64,000 bases of DNA from Ferrovibrio terrae_A (lineage in GTDB: Bacteria; Pseudomonadota; Alphaproteobacteria; Ferrovibrionales; Ferrovibrionaceae): positions 62,001-126,000 of the forward strand of contig NZ_CALSAN010000003.1 of the NCBI RefSeq assembly GCF_943372915.1, in the 5' to 3' direction. Under the pieces are notes generated by a model. The model did not search any database, was not told the DNA's origin, and saw only the letters and a list, made by a program, of their open reading frames with translations. Made by a program: the position numbers and the translations under genes. Below are positions 45,191-52,829 of the stretch, piece after piece (positions within the stretch are counted from its first letter, which is position 1; every line of letters begins with the position of its first letter).

Positions 45191-45814
45191 TTAGACCGGA
45201 CGGCGACGCGGATCGGTTTTCAGCCAGACATGGCTGACCACCCGGCGCACGCCTTTGATCGTGCGGGCATAGTCGGTGACCTTGGTGATCTCAGCGTCGC
45301 TCTGCGCCAGGCCGATGAGATAGATGGTGCCGTTCACCGTTTCGATCGAATAGTTGATATCGACCACATCGGTATCGGTGGCGATCTTGGCGCGCAGCTG
45401 GGTGCTGATCCAGGCGTCGTTGGCGCTGTCGAGCAGATCGCCCGATGTGGTCACCTGCACCTCGTTGATCACCTCCTGGATGCGGTCGCTCGCCGCCCAG
45501 GCCAGCCGCGTTGCTTCATCGCGGGAGAATTCGGTGCCGACCACACCGGTCAGCAGCACGCGTCCCTCGACCACCGTGATCGAGAGTTTGCGCCAGACAT
45601 ACTGGTTTTCCTTCAGATAGCGATCATTGATGGCGATCTGGATGCCCTTGTCATTGGCAGCATTCTTGATGCCGCGTTCCTCGGCCGCCGCCACGCCGGT
45701 GGCTGCACCGGCGCCAAGCGCGAGGCCGACACAGCCCTGCAACGCCGGCATCGCCAGCAGAAGAATGGCGAGCGGCGCAAAATGCAGGGCACGGGAGAAT
45801 GAAACGTGACGCAC
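45191..45814 (-). CDS. BON-domain lipoprotein
   Basis: 207 residues from GTG 45814, with AAGGAG 6 nt upstream. A lipoprotein signal (LAILLLAMPALQGC, lipobox Cys) is followed by two BON domains. The first is at about 75-140 (WRKLSITVVEGRVLLTGVV, then TRLAWAASDRIQEVINEVQV) and the second at about 145-200 (INYSIETVNGTIYLIGLAQS). Proteins of this type (OsmY/YraP/DolP-like) bind phospholipids and protect outer-membrane integrity. Its position beside yraN and rsmI mirrors the yraL-yraN-yraP order of enterobacteria and supports a DolP/YraP-like role. Confidence 0.88.
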   Translation of the reverse strand: MRHVSFSRALHFAPLAILLLAMPALQGCVGLALGAGAATGVAAAEERGIKNAANDKGIQIAINDRYLKENQYVWRKLSITVVEGRVLLTGVVGTEFSRDEATRLAWAASDRIQEVINEVQVTTSGDLLDSANDAWISTQLRAKIATDTDVVDINYSIETVNGTIYLIGLAQSDAEITKVTDYARTIKGVRRVVSHVWLKTDPRRRPV

Positions 45815-45831
45815 GCGAAACTCCTTAAAAG

Positions 45832-46200
45832 TCAAATCCGCCAGGCATCGCGGACATGATGCGGCCAGCGGCCGGGGACCAGCAGCATGGCATCGAAACG
45901 TAGCGAAAGTGTTTCCGCATCGGCCTGCTGGCTCAAGAATATCGCAGCCGCCTGGGCAATGCGACGGCGTTGCGCGGGCTGCACCGCCTCGGCGGCCTGC
46001 GCGAGGCTGTCGCGCCATTTCACCTCGACGGCGACCAGCAGCCGGCCGCGCCGGGCCAGGATGTCGATTTCGCCCAGCGGATGGCGCCAGTTGCGGGCCA
46101 GAATCCGATAGCCCTGCAGGCGCAGCCACCAGACCGCCCGGGCCTCCCCCAGCCGGCCACGGCTGTGCCGTTCCCCCCCGTGGCCTTCAGCCCTGGCCAT
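45832..46200 (-). CDS. yraN: YraN family (UPF0102) endonuclease-like protein
   Basis: 122 residues from ATG 46200. The core matches the restriction-endonuclease-like UPF0102 fold: GEARAVWWLRLQGYRILARNWRHPLGEIDILARRG, then LLVAVEVKWR. Here E-x-D and E-V-K are the putative metal/catalytic residues; the final motif has VKWR where VKTR is usual. The role is unsettled, possibly Holliday-junction or DNA processing. It overlaps the end of rsmI by 14 nt and precedes the BON lipoprotein by 17 nt, forming an rsmI-yraN-BON operon. Confidence 0.88.
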   Translation of the reverse strand: MARAEGHGGERHSRGRLGEARAVWWLRLQGYRILARNWRHPLGEIDILARRGRLLVAVEVKWRDSLAQAAEAVQPAQRRRIAQAAAIFLSQQADAETLSLRFDAMLLVPGRWPHHVRDAWRI

Positions 46201-47101
46201 CCCGCAGCTCCAGGGCCCGGGCATAGACCGGCTTGCGGCCCAGCCCCAGCAGCACGGCCACCTCGTCCACCGCCTGGCGCAGCGGCAGCCGCGCCATCGC
46301 CTCGGCGAGCGCGGTATCGAGATCGGCCGCCGTGGCCGCGGCCTGTTCCGCCGGCGGGGCAATCACCAGGGTGATCTCGCCCTTGGGTGCGCCGGCTTGC
46401 GCATAATGGGCCGCCAGATCCTGCAGGGAACCGCGGCGCACCTCCTCGAATTTCTTGGTCAGTTCACGCGCCACGGCCGCCTCGCGCGCCGGCCCGAGAA
46501 CAGCGGCCATGTCCGCCAGGCTGTCGGCCAGGCGTTGCGCGCTTTCCAGCAGCACGATGGTGGCCTGGATGCCACCCAGTTCAGCCAGCCAGCGCCGCCG
46601 TGCGGCGGATTTCGGCGGCGGGAAGCCGGCATAGAGGAAACGGTCGCTGGGCAGGCCCGACAGGCTGAGGCCCGTCAGCACCGCCGAGGCGCCGGGCAGC
46701 GCGGTGACGGCCACGCCGGCCTCGATACAGGCACGCACCAGCTTGTAGCCCGGATCATTGATCAGCGGTGTGCCGGCATCCGATACCAGCGCCACCACCG
46801 CGCCGGCCTGCAGTTTTTCGATCAGCTGGGGCCGCACTTTCGCCGCATTGTGCTCATGATATGGGAATAGCGGCGTGCCTACGCCGTAGCGTTTCAGCAG
46901 CGGCCCGGTGACGCGGCTGTCTTCGCAGGCCACAAGATCGGCCCGCTGCAACAGGGCCAATGCCCGCAGCGTGATATCGGCAGCGTTGCCGATCGGGGTG
47001 GCCACCAGATATAAGCCGGGGGTGAATTGTGCCGCGTCGACCCCGAAGTTTGAGCGTTCCGGGGCAGAACGTTCGGGCGGCGACTGAAGTGGATCTGTCA
47101 T
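46187..47101 (-). CDS. rsmI: 16S rRNA 2'-O-ribose C1402 methyltransferase RsmI
   Basis: 304 residues from ATG 47101. Tetrapyrrole-methylase fold with LYLVATPIGNAADITLRAL, DLVACEDSRVTGPLLKRYG, FPYHEHNA, VSDAGTPLINDPGYKLVRAC, LPGASAVLTGLSLSGLPSDRFLYAGFPP and VARELTKKFEEVRRGSL, all diagnostic of RsmI. It methylates the ribose of C1402 in 16S rRNA. It is divergent from the LppC-like gene, and its start codon is close to the 18-bp repeats. Confidence 0.95.
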   Translation of the reverse strand: MTDPLQSPPERSAPERSNFGVDAAQFTPGLYLVATPIGNAADITLRALALLQRADLVACEDSRVTGPLLKRYGVGTPLFPYHEHNAAKVRPQLIEKLQAGAVVALVSDAGTPLINDPGYKLVRACIEAGVAVTALPGASAVLTGLSLSGLPSDRFLYAGFPPPKSAARRRWLAELGGIQATIVLLESAQRLADSLADMAAVLGPAREAAVARELTKKFEEVRRGSLQDLAAHYAQAGAPKGEITLVIAPPAEQAAATAADLDTALAEAMARLPLRQAVDEVAVLLGLGRKPVYARALELRDGQG

Positions 47102-47156
47102 GGACATCGGGATGAGCTGCGTCACGCATTGTAGAGTGGGCCTTTCCACCCAGTCT

Positions 47157-47228
47157 ATGCTTCAATCCCGGCCTATGCTTCAATCCCGGCTGATGCTTCA
47201 ATCCCGGGCGATGGTGCAAACCCTGTCC
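47157..47228 (+). repeat. 18-bp tandem repeats, each with an in-phase ATG, ahead of the LppC-like gene
   Basis: Three near-identical 18-bp units follow each other from 47157 to 47210: ATGCTTCAATCCCGGCCT, then the same with CTG and GCG as the last three bases. A degenerate fourth unit begins ATGGTGCAA (47211-47228) and the coding ATG at 47229 starts the same way (ATGCTTG). All ATGs are in one frame, that of the downstream gene, and would encode MLQSR-x repeats. No Shine-Dalgarno precedes any of them. Confidence 0.85.
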
Positions 47229-48638
47229 ATGCTTGCGCGACGCGTCGTGCCGGTTCTTGCGGTTCTGCTGCTGGCGGCCTGCCAGAGCGGTCCCGCCACC
47301 CAGGGTGGCCTGCCCGGCCTGCTGGAACGCGTGGTACCCGGCGCGCCACAGCGCGTTGCCCCCTCGCCGGGCACGCCGGTCGCACAGCCCGGCAGCGCCG
47401 GCCAGACCAATCTGCCCCCCGCCATGGCACAGGCGCTGCAACAGCAGCAGACCCTGCCGGTTGCCACGCCGTCACTGGCCATCGAAACGCAGCCGCTGCC
47501 GCCGATCACCGCACCAGCCCTGACGCCGCCAGCCAGCGCCGATGCCATCTGCATCGGTTTCCTGGCGCCGCTGTCGGGCCCCAATGCCGGCCTGGGCCGC
47601 GCCTTATTCGATGCTGCGCAGCTGGCGCTGTTCGATCTGGCCGACAACCGCCTGGTGCTGCTGCCGCGCGATACCGAGGGCAATCCGGAGAAAGCCACCG
47701 AGGCTGCGCGCCGCGTGATCGCCGAGGGGGCGCAGATCATCATCGGCCCGCTGTTTGCCAACGAAGCCGCCGCCGTGGGCGCAGTGGCACGCGAGCGCAA
47801 TGTGAAGGTGCTGAGCTTCTCCACCGACCGCAGCGTGGCCGGCGGCGGCGTTTACCTGCTCGGCTTCACGCCCGACCAGCAGGTCGAGCGCGTGATCGGG
47901 TATGCCCGCACCCGCGGCCTGACGCGCTTTGCCGCCCTGGTGCCGGACTCGGCCTATGGCAACGCGGTGGCGCAGGTCGCCAGCGCAGCCGCAGCGGCAA
48001 ACGGCGCGCAGATGCTGCGGCAGGATCGCTATCCGGTCGATACCGGCGACCTGACGCCCACCGTGCGGCGCTTTGCCACCGGCCTGCGGGCCCTGCCGGC
48101 CCGTGGCCTGGAAGAACCGCCGGTGGATGGCGTCGATCCCAATATCGCCCGCCCGGTCGACGGCCTGCTGCTGCCCGAGGGCGGCGCGCGCCTGCGCGCA
48201 CTGGCCCCGCTGCTGCCGTTTTTCGATATCGATCCGCGCGCCGTGCGCTTCCTCGGCACCGGCCTGTGGGACGATCCCTCGCTCAGCACCGAACCGGCAC
48301 TGGTCGGTGGCTGGTATGCCGGCCCGGCACCGGAGGGCTTTGCCGATTTCAGTCGCCGTTTCGAGCAGGGCTTTGGCCGCCGGCCACCGCGGTTGGCCAG
48401 CCTGGCCTATGATGCCACCGCCCTGGTCGGCATCCTGGCGCGGCGAACCGATACGACAACGCCCTTCGATGATCGCGGCCTGAGCAATCCGGACGGATTT
48501 GCCGGGTATGACGGGATTTTCCGCTTCCAGGCCGATGGCCTGGTGCAGCGCGGCCTGGCCGTGCTCGAAATCCAGCGGCGCGGCGGCGGCCGGGTGATCG
48601 ACCCGGCGCCGACGAGTTTCCAGCAACCGGCCAACTGA
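47229..48638 (+). CDS. LppC/LpoA-like penicillin-binding-protein activator, lipoprotein
   Basis: 469 residues from ATG 47229, chosen because it begins the lipoprotein signal (MLARRVVPVLAVLLLAACQSG; lipobox LLAAC). After a Pro/Gln-rich linker of about 100 residues comes a periplasmic-binding-protein type 1 fold: ICIGFLAPLSGPNAGLGRALF, GAQIIIGPLFANEAAAVGAVARERN and VYLLGFTPDQQVERVIGYAR. This is the pattern of LppC/LpoA proteins, which stimulate peptidoglycan synthases from the outer membrane, although no TPR half is present. Earlier in-frame ATGs (47157, 47175, 47193, 47211) are possible starts. Divergent placement from rsmI is conserved in many Proteobacteria. Confidence 0.85.
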   Translation: MLARRVVPVLAVLLLAACQSGPATQGGLPGLLERVVPGAPQRVAPSPGTPVAQPGSAGQTNLPPAMAQALQQQQTLPVATPSLAIETQPLPPITAPALTPPASADAICIGFLAPLSGPNAGLGRALFDAAQLALFDLADNRLVLLPRDTEGNPEKATEAARRVIAEGAQIIIGPLFANEAAAVGAVARERNVKVLSFSTDRSVAGGGVYLLGFTPDQQVERVIGYARTRGLTRFAALVPDSAYGNAVAQVASAAAAANGAQMLRQDRYPVDTGDLTPTVRRFATGLRALPARGLEEPPVDGVDPNIARPVDGLLLPEGGARLRALAPLLPFFDIDPRAVRFLGTGLWDDPSLSTEPALVGGWYAGPAPEGFADFSRRFEQGFGRRPPRLASLAYDATALVGILARRTDTTTPFDDRGLSNPDGFAGYDGIFRFQADGLVQRGLAVLEIQRRGGGRVIDPAPTSFQQPAN

Positions 48639-48646
48639 CGCTGTTC

Positions 48647-48688
48647 CACTGGCACCGGTCCACTGACACCGGTCCACTGGCACCGGCC
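48647..48688. repeat. 14-bp tandem repeat, three copies, just past the LppC-like stop
   Basis: Three consecutive 14-bp units: CCACTGGCACCGGT, CCACTGACACCGGT and CCACTGGCACCGGC. They start 9 nt after the stop codon and end immediately before a terminator hairpin. Confidence 0.9.
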
Positions 48689-48691
48689 AGC

Positions 48692-48725
48692 AGCCGCCCC
48701 GGATCGTCCGGGCTGTGGGTTTTCT
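48692..48725 (+). terminator. Intrinsic terminator of the LppC-like gene
   Basis: An imperfect GC-rich hairpin centred on CCCGGA-TCG-TCCGGG, with flanking CAG/CTG pairing, is followed by GGGTTTTCTT. It lies about 55 nt past the stop, after the 14-bp repeats. Confidence 0.65.
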
Positions 48726-48865
48726 TATTACTAAGAATTTATTCGGCCAGTCCGGCTTGCCGTGATACTACCCGTTAAAGCCAAATACTACTCAGGCGAG
48801 CTTTCACCGAGTGGTTCTTTCTAGTAGATTTCACGTCCTGCCCCTTCAGCGGGAGGAACGAAGCG

Positions 48866-49399
48866 GTGAGCGAAGACATGGCCGATCATGAGCGTATCGA
48901 TTTCTCGAAGATCAGTTTCCTGGTCGTCGAGCCGAACCGTTTGATGGGGCAGATGGTCCGCGATGTGCTGCAGATGCTGGATGCCCAGTATATCGATCGC
49001 GCCCGCGATTTCGACACCGCCGTCAACGTGCTGCGCATGGGCCGCACCGATGTGATCATCACCGAATGGGCGCTGAGCCAGGAAAAGCTTGGCCGCGACG
49101 GCATGGATATCGTGCACTGGGTGCGCAATGACGCCGCCTCGCCCAACCGCATGATGCCGGTGGTGATGATGACGGCGAATTCGGAAGAGGAATATGTCTG
49201 CCGCGCCCGCGACTGCGGCGTCTCGGAATTCGTCGCCAAGCCCTATACCGTGAACGGCTTCTACACCCGGCTGGCGGCTGCCGTGGCGCGCCCGCGCCAG
49301 TTCGTGCGCATCGGCGAATATTTCGGACCGGATCGCCGCCGCCGCAAGCTGCTTGAATACGGCGGCCCCGAGCGCCGCGTGATGGCTGAAGCCTACTGA
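48866..49399 (+). CDS. Pseudo-receiver response-regulator protein with phospho-Asp replaced by Glu
   Basis: 177 residues from GTG 48866, preceded by GGGAGG. The CheY-like fold at about 16-145 is clear, but the acidic pair is changed to Glu22-Pro23 (LVVEPNR). The phospho-acceptor Asp position holds Glu67 (VIITEWALS), while Thr103 (VVMMTANS) and Lys125 (FVAKPYT) remain. The tail (YFGPDRRRR) is typical of an alphaproteobacterial receiver family in which the usual motif is ITDW. It probably cannot be phosphorylated normally and may be locked in one state. The next gene encodes an HPt-like protein that also lacks its phospho-site. Confidence 0.82.
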   Translation: MSEDMADHERIDFSKISFLVVEPNRLMGQMVRDVLQMLDAQYIDRARDFDTAVNVLRMGRTDVIITEWALSQEKLGRDGMDIVHWVRNDAASPNRMMPVVMMTANSEEEYVCRARDCGVSEFVAKPYTVNGFYTRLAAAVARPRQFVRIGEYFGPDRRRRKLLEYGGPERRVMAEAY

Positions 49400-49425
49400 C
49401 CGTTGTGCTGGGCCAGATTTCCGGG

Positions 49426-49914
49426 ATGAGCAAAAAACCTGTCTTCGTGCCGCCTGCGCAGGACTTGCGGCGCAAGGCCGTCAACTTCAAGAAGGGCTTC
49501 AAGCTCAAGCTGGAACCAGAGGAACTGAAGCGCCTTGAGGCCGTGGTCGAAAAGGCCACCGACCAGTTCACCGTGGAAGTGGCGGAAAAACTGAAGCTGC
49601 TGCGCCTGTCGCTGGACGATGTGGCGCGCGGCGCGATCGGCTCCGATCAGGCGATGCAGGCGATCCGCAGCGCATCGCTCGAAATCAAGGGCATGGGCGG
49701 TATGTTCAAATATCCGCTGCTGACCGCCTTTGCCAAATCGCTCAACGATTTCACCAAGGATATGGGCATTCCGAGCCCGATCCAGCTCGATATCATCGCA
49801 GCCCAGATCGACGCGCTGTATGTGGTGATGGCCCGACGCATCCAGGGCAGCGGCACCAAGGTCGAGACCCAGCTGCTCGAAGCGCTGGAACAGGCGGCCC
49901 GGAAACACCGGTAG
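49426..49914 (+). CDS. HPt-like helical protein lacking the phospho-histidine
   Basis: 162 residues from ATG 49426; a GTG at 49405 would add seven. It is mostly helical. The segment AIRSASLEIKGMGGMFKYPLLTAFAKSL aligns by eye with the HPt motif usually seen as AHDIKGQGGSFGYPL in alphaproteobacterial proteins. In that alignment Leu85 takes the place of the phospho-accepting His, while the following Lys-Gly (88-89) is kept. It begins 26 nt after the pseudo-receiver stop, so the two likely form an operon. The family call rests on motif similarity alone. Confidence 0.6.
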   Translation: MSKKPVFVPPAQDLRRKAVNFKKGFKLKLEPEELKRLEAVVEKATDQFTVEVAEKLKLLRLSLDDVARGAIGSDQAMQAIRSASLEIKGMGGMFKYPLLTAFAKSLNDFTKDMGIPSPIQLDIIAAQIDALYVVMARRIQGSGTKVETQLLEALEQAARKHR

Positions 49915-49926
49915 CCGGTCCAGGCC

Positions 49927-50685
49927 CTAAAACATCTTCCACAGCGGCAGGCCCGACAGGGCGGCAAAGGCGCAGAGCGCCAGGGCAACGCGGCGGAACT
50001 GTGCCTCGTCGGCACGCGCGAACAACCGCATGCCAAAGCGCAGCGGCAGCAGATAGGCCGGGATCAGCGGCAGCGATGACAGCAGGCTTTCCGCCGTGAA
50101 CAGGCCGTTCCACCAATAGGCGATGGCGGTGGCGATCGCCGTGAAGCCAAAGAACACCACCAGATTGGCCCGCACGGTGGCGGCCGCGCTCTGGCCGCCG
50201 AGCCAGAGCAGCACCACCGGCGGACCCGGCAGGGCAACGGCACCGCCGCTGAGACCCGCCAGCGCACCGGTGCCCAATGTGGCCGGCAGGCCGAGCCGGC
50301 CCTGATAGCGCCAGCCGCGCGCCATCAGCGCGACGGCCAGCAGAATCACGCCGCACACCATCCAGCGCATCAGGTCGGCATCGGCCACCACCAGCAGCGC
50401 GACACCGAGCGGAATGGCGGCAACGGCAGCCAGCGCCAGCGGCAACACCTCGCGCCACACGCAGCGCCGCAGCGCATCGCGCAGCATGGGCAGGGCGGCC
50501 GCATCGTCGGCGATCAGCAGCCAGACGGCAGCCAGCTTGGGTTCGTACATCAGCCCGGCGATCGGCATGAACATCATGGCGCCGCCAAAACCGGAAAAGC
50601 CGCGCACCAGGCCGGCCAGCGCTGCCGCGCCGACCACCGCCCAGTAGCGCGGCTCGTTCAGGAAACCGAGAAGTGTATCAGCCAA
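49927..50685 (-). CDS. TauE/SafE family (TSUP) membrane transporter
   Basis: 252 residues from TTG 50685, which overlaps the HupE stop and would be translationally coupled; a GTG at 50727 is the alternative. About seven to eight helices are seen. The signature VVGAAALAGLVRGFSGFGGAMMFMP and its second-half counterpart LGTGALAGLSGGAVALPGPPVVLLWL are typical of sulfite/organosulfonate exporters of the TauE/SafE family. The substrate is unknown. Coupling to a HupE-type metal permease and closeness to the B12 operon are noted, but a metal role is not established for this family. Confidence 0.85.
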   Translation of the reverse strand: MADTLLGFLNEPRYWAVVGAAALAGLVRGFSGFGGAMMFMPIAGLMYEPKLAAVWLLIADDAAALPMLRDALRRCVWREVLPLALAAVAAIPLGVALLVVADADLMRWMVCGVILLAVALMARGWRYQGRLGLPATLGTGALAGLSGGAVALPGPPVVLLWLGGQSAAATVRANLVVFFGFTAIATAIAYWWNGLFTAESLLSSLPLIPAYLLPLRFGMRLFARADEAQFRRVALALCAFAALSGLPLWKMF

Positions 50686-51292
50686 CCAGGATGACGAGGC
50701 CGACCAGCGCCACGGCGGCACCGGCACTGCGGGTCAGCACCGGCAGGCTGAAGCGCTGGGCCAGATGGGCGCCGGCGATCCCCATACCATGCAGCCCGGC
50801 CGTGGCCAGCAGCATGCCGCCCGCATAGGTCAGCGCCTGCGACGCATCGCCGATCTCGGTCGCATGCGCATGGCCGTGCAACAGCGCGAACAGCGCCGTC
50901 ACCGCCATGCCGGCAACCAACGGCGGCCGCACGGCAAAGGCAACCAGCAGACCGAGGATCAGTACCGACAGGGCGATGCCCGCTTCGACGCCGGGCAGCG
51001 CGATGCCGGCAAGGCCGAGCGCGAAACCGGCAGCCATGGAGAGGACGAAAGCGGCCGGCAGCAGCCAGAGCGCGCGCGGCGTCTTGCCCGACTGCTGGGT
51101 GGCCCAGAGGCCGACCGCCAGCATGGCCATCAAATGGTCGAACCCGCCGAAGGGATGCGTAAAGCCTGCCGCAAAGCCGGCGACGACCGGCTCGCCGCCC
51201 GGATGGCCGGGATGGGCCAGTGCCGGAAGGGCAAGGCTTGCCAGAACAACGGCCGGCACAACCGCCTGACCCAGCTTGGACTTGAACGACAT
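50678..51292 (-). CDS. HupE/UreJ family nickel/cobalt permease-like protein
   Basis: 204 residues from ATG 51292, with AGAGG 7 nt upstream. A signal/first helix (AVVPAVVLASLALPALA) releases a His-rich N-terminus (HPGHPGGEP). The family signature FTHPFGGFDHLMAMLAVGLWA follows, then further helices and LFALLHGHAHATEIG, with histidines likely to bind metal. HupE/UreJ proteins carry Ni2+ or Co2+. Its divergent position next to a cobalamin riboswitch and cobW-cobN suggests cobalt supply, but it is transcribed away from the riboswitch. Confidence 0.88.
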   Translation of the reverse strand: MSFKSKLGQAVVPAVVLASLALPALAHPGHPGGEPVVAGFAAGFTHPFGGFDHLMAMLAVGLWATQQSGKTPRALWLLPAAFVLSMAAGFALGLAGIALPGVEAGIALSVLILGLLVAFAVRPPLVAGMAVTALFALLHGHAHATEIGDASQALTYAGGMLLATAGLHGMGIAGAHLAQRFSLPVLTRSAGAAVALVGLVILVG

Positions 51293-51372
51293 GGCGAACC
51301 TCTTGTTATGCGCGCTGTGGAATACGCGCGTCGTGCGAACCACCCGCCCCTTTGTGCCCAAGGCCGGCCGGT

Positions 51373-51401
51373 TTGACAAGACCGGTAGCGCGGCTTACCG
51401 T
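51373..51401 (+). promoter_or_regulatory. Sigma70-type promoter of the cob operon
   Basis: A consensus -35 (TTGACA, 51373-51378) and -10 (TACCGT, 51396-51401) are separated by exactly 17 nt. The start site would be near 51408, immediately ahead of the riboswitch. Confidence 0.7.
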
Positions 51402-51407
51402 CCGCCG

Positions 51408-51622
51408 CGATGGTTCGTGGCGTTGTCTTTTCGGATGGCGTCGCGATGAAAAGGGAACGCGGTGCCGGCTTTCTGTGCAGGACTTTTCTGCCGGATGCCG
51501 CAAGCCGCGGCAGCCCCCGCTACGGTAGGCGGTGAGCGGCGCGCAATACGCCACTGGACAGTCTGTATGGTCCGGGAAGGCGCGCGAACCGCGATGAACC
51601 GCAAGCCCGGAGACCTGCCATC
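51408..51622 (+). promoter_or_regulatory. Cobalamin (B12) riboswitch
   Basis: The conserved elements occur in order: AAAAGGGAA (about 51450), GCAGCCCCCGCTACGGTA (about 51510-51530), GCCACTGG (about 51550), GGGAAGGCG (about 51573), GATGAACCGCAAG, and the B12 box AAGCCCGGAGACCTGCC at 51603-51619. This is the standard cobalamin aptamer on the plus strand. It would switch off cobW and the downstream cob genes when adenosylcobalamin or a related cobalamin is abundant. Ends are approximate. Confidence 0.95.
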
Positions 51623-51692
51623 GGAATTGGTCGAAACGGACGTGTCGGACGGGGTGTGCCGGCGCCCGGCCTGTGTCATTCTCGCCCACCCA

Positions 51693-51717
51693 GCCGCTGG
51701 AGGACTGGCGCAGCGGC
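51693..51717 (+). promoter_or_regulatory. Hairpin between riboswitch and cobW, possible expression platform
   Basis: GCCGCTG and CAGCGGC form a perfect 7-bp stem around an 11-nt loop that contains GAGGA. No T run follows, so control by translation or Rho is more likely than intrinsic termination. The 54 nt to the cobW ATG have only a weak GAGA ribosome site. Confidence 0.4.
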
Positions 51718-51770
51718 AGGATCGGCACGGCCATGGTCCGCGTCGGCGTCATGCAACAGGACGCTAGAGA

Positions 51771-52811
51771 ATGCAGAAGAGTCCCGCCCAGAAAATTCCC
51801 GCGACCGTGGTGACTGGCTTCCTCGGTGCCGGCAAGACTACGCTGATCCGCCACCTCATCACCCATGCCAATGGCCGGCGCATTGCACTGATCGTCAATG
51901 AATTCGGCGAGGTGGGTATCGATGGCGAGCTGCTGAAAAGCTGCGGCGCGCCCGATTGCACGGAAGACGACATCGTCGAACTGGCCAATGGCTGCCTGTG
52001 CTGCACGGTGGCCGACGATTTCCTGCCCACCCTGCAGAAGCTGCTGGATCGCCCCAATCCGCCCACGCATATCGTCATCGAGACCTCCGGTCTCGCCTTG
52101 CCCAAACCCCTGGTCCAGGCCTTTGCCTGGCCCGGCATCAAGAGCCGCACCACCGTGGATGGCGTGATCACCGTGGTGGATGCCGCCGCCGTGGCCGAAG
52201 GACGGTTTGCCGATGATGAAGAGGCGCTGGCGCAGCAGCGCGCCGCCGATCCGAATCTCGATCACGACAATCCGCTGGAGGAACTGTTCGAGGACCAGCT
52301 CGGCTGTGCCGACCTGGTGCTGCTGAACAAGGCCGATCTGCTGGATGAAGGCGCCATGGCGAATGTGCGCGCCGAGATCGGCACGCATCTGCGCCAGGGC
52401 GTGAAGACGCTGGCGATCAGCAAGGGCGAAATCGCCGCCGATATCCTGCTCGGCCTGCAGGCTGCCGCCGAAGACGATATCGCCGCGCGCAAGTCGCATC
52501 ACGATGATGAAGACGACCACGACCATGAGGACTTCTTCAGCTTCAGCATCACGCTGCCGGAACAGACGGCGCCCGAAGCGCTGCTGCAGCGCCTGGCTCC
52601 GGTGATCGACGAACACGACATCCTGCGCGTGAAGGGCTTTGTCGCCATTGCCGGCAAGGCCATGCGGCTGGTGCTGCAGGGTGTCGGCGCGCGGTTGTCG
52701 CATTACTACGACCGCGACTGGCAGAGTCATGAACCGCGCGCCACGCGCCTGGTGGTGATCGGTCGCGCCGGGCTCGACGAGGCGGCGATCCGCGCCGCCC
52801 TCGCGGCCTGA
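51771..52811 (+). CDS. cobW: CobW family GTP-dependent metallochaperone
   Basis: 346 residues. G3E GTPase motifs: Walker A TVVTGFLGAGKTTLIRHL, the metal-binding GCLCC motif in ELANGCLCCTVADDF, switch segment IETSGLALPKPLV and base-recognition NKADLL. A His/Asp-rich linker (SHHDDEDDHDHEDF) precedes the C-terminal CobW_C domain. CobW is thought to deliver Co2+ to the CobNST chelatase. It is the first gene after the riboswitch and is followed by cobN after 18 nt. Confidence 0.95.
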   Translation: MQKSPAQKIPATVVTGFLGAGKTTLIRHLITHANGRRIALIVNEFGEVGIDGELLKSCGAPDCTEDDIVELANGCLCCTVADDFLPTLQKLLDRPNPPTHIVIETSGLALPKPLVQAFAWPGIKSRTTVDGVITVVDAAAVAEGRFADDEEALAQQRAADPNLDHDNPLEELFEDQLGCADLVLLNKADLLDEGAMANVRAEIGTHLRQGVKTLAISKGEIAADILLGLQAAAEDDIAARKSHHDDEDDHDHEDFFSFSITLPEQTAPEALLQRLAPVIDEHDILRVKGFVAIAGKAMRLVLQGVGARLSHYYDRDWQSHEPRATRLVVIGRAGLDEAAIRAALAA

Positions 52812-52829
52812 CGCAACGCTGGCGCCCCC

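Noticed and set aside
47157..48688. Possible CRISPR-like repeats
   Set aside because: The 18-bp and 14-bp units are contiguous without spacers, and no cas gene is near; these are simple tandem repeats.
51462..51767. 101-codon open frame between the HupE gene and cobW
   Set aside because: It lies across the cobalamin riboswitch; the conserved RNA elements explain the sequence better and the frame has no recognisable motif.
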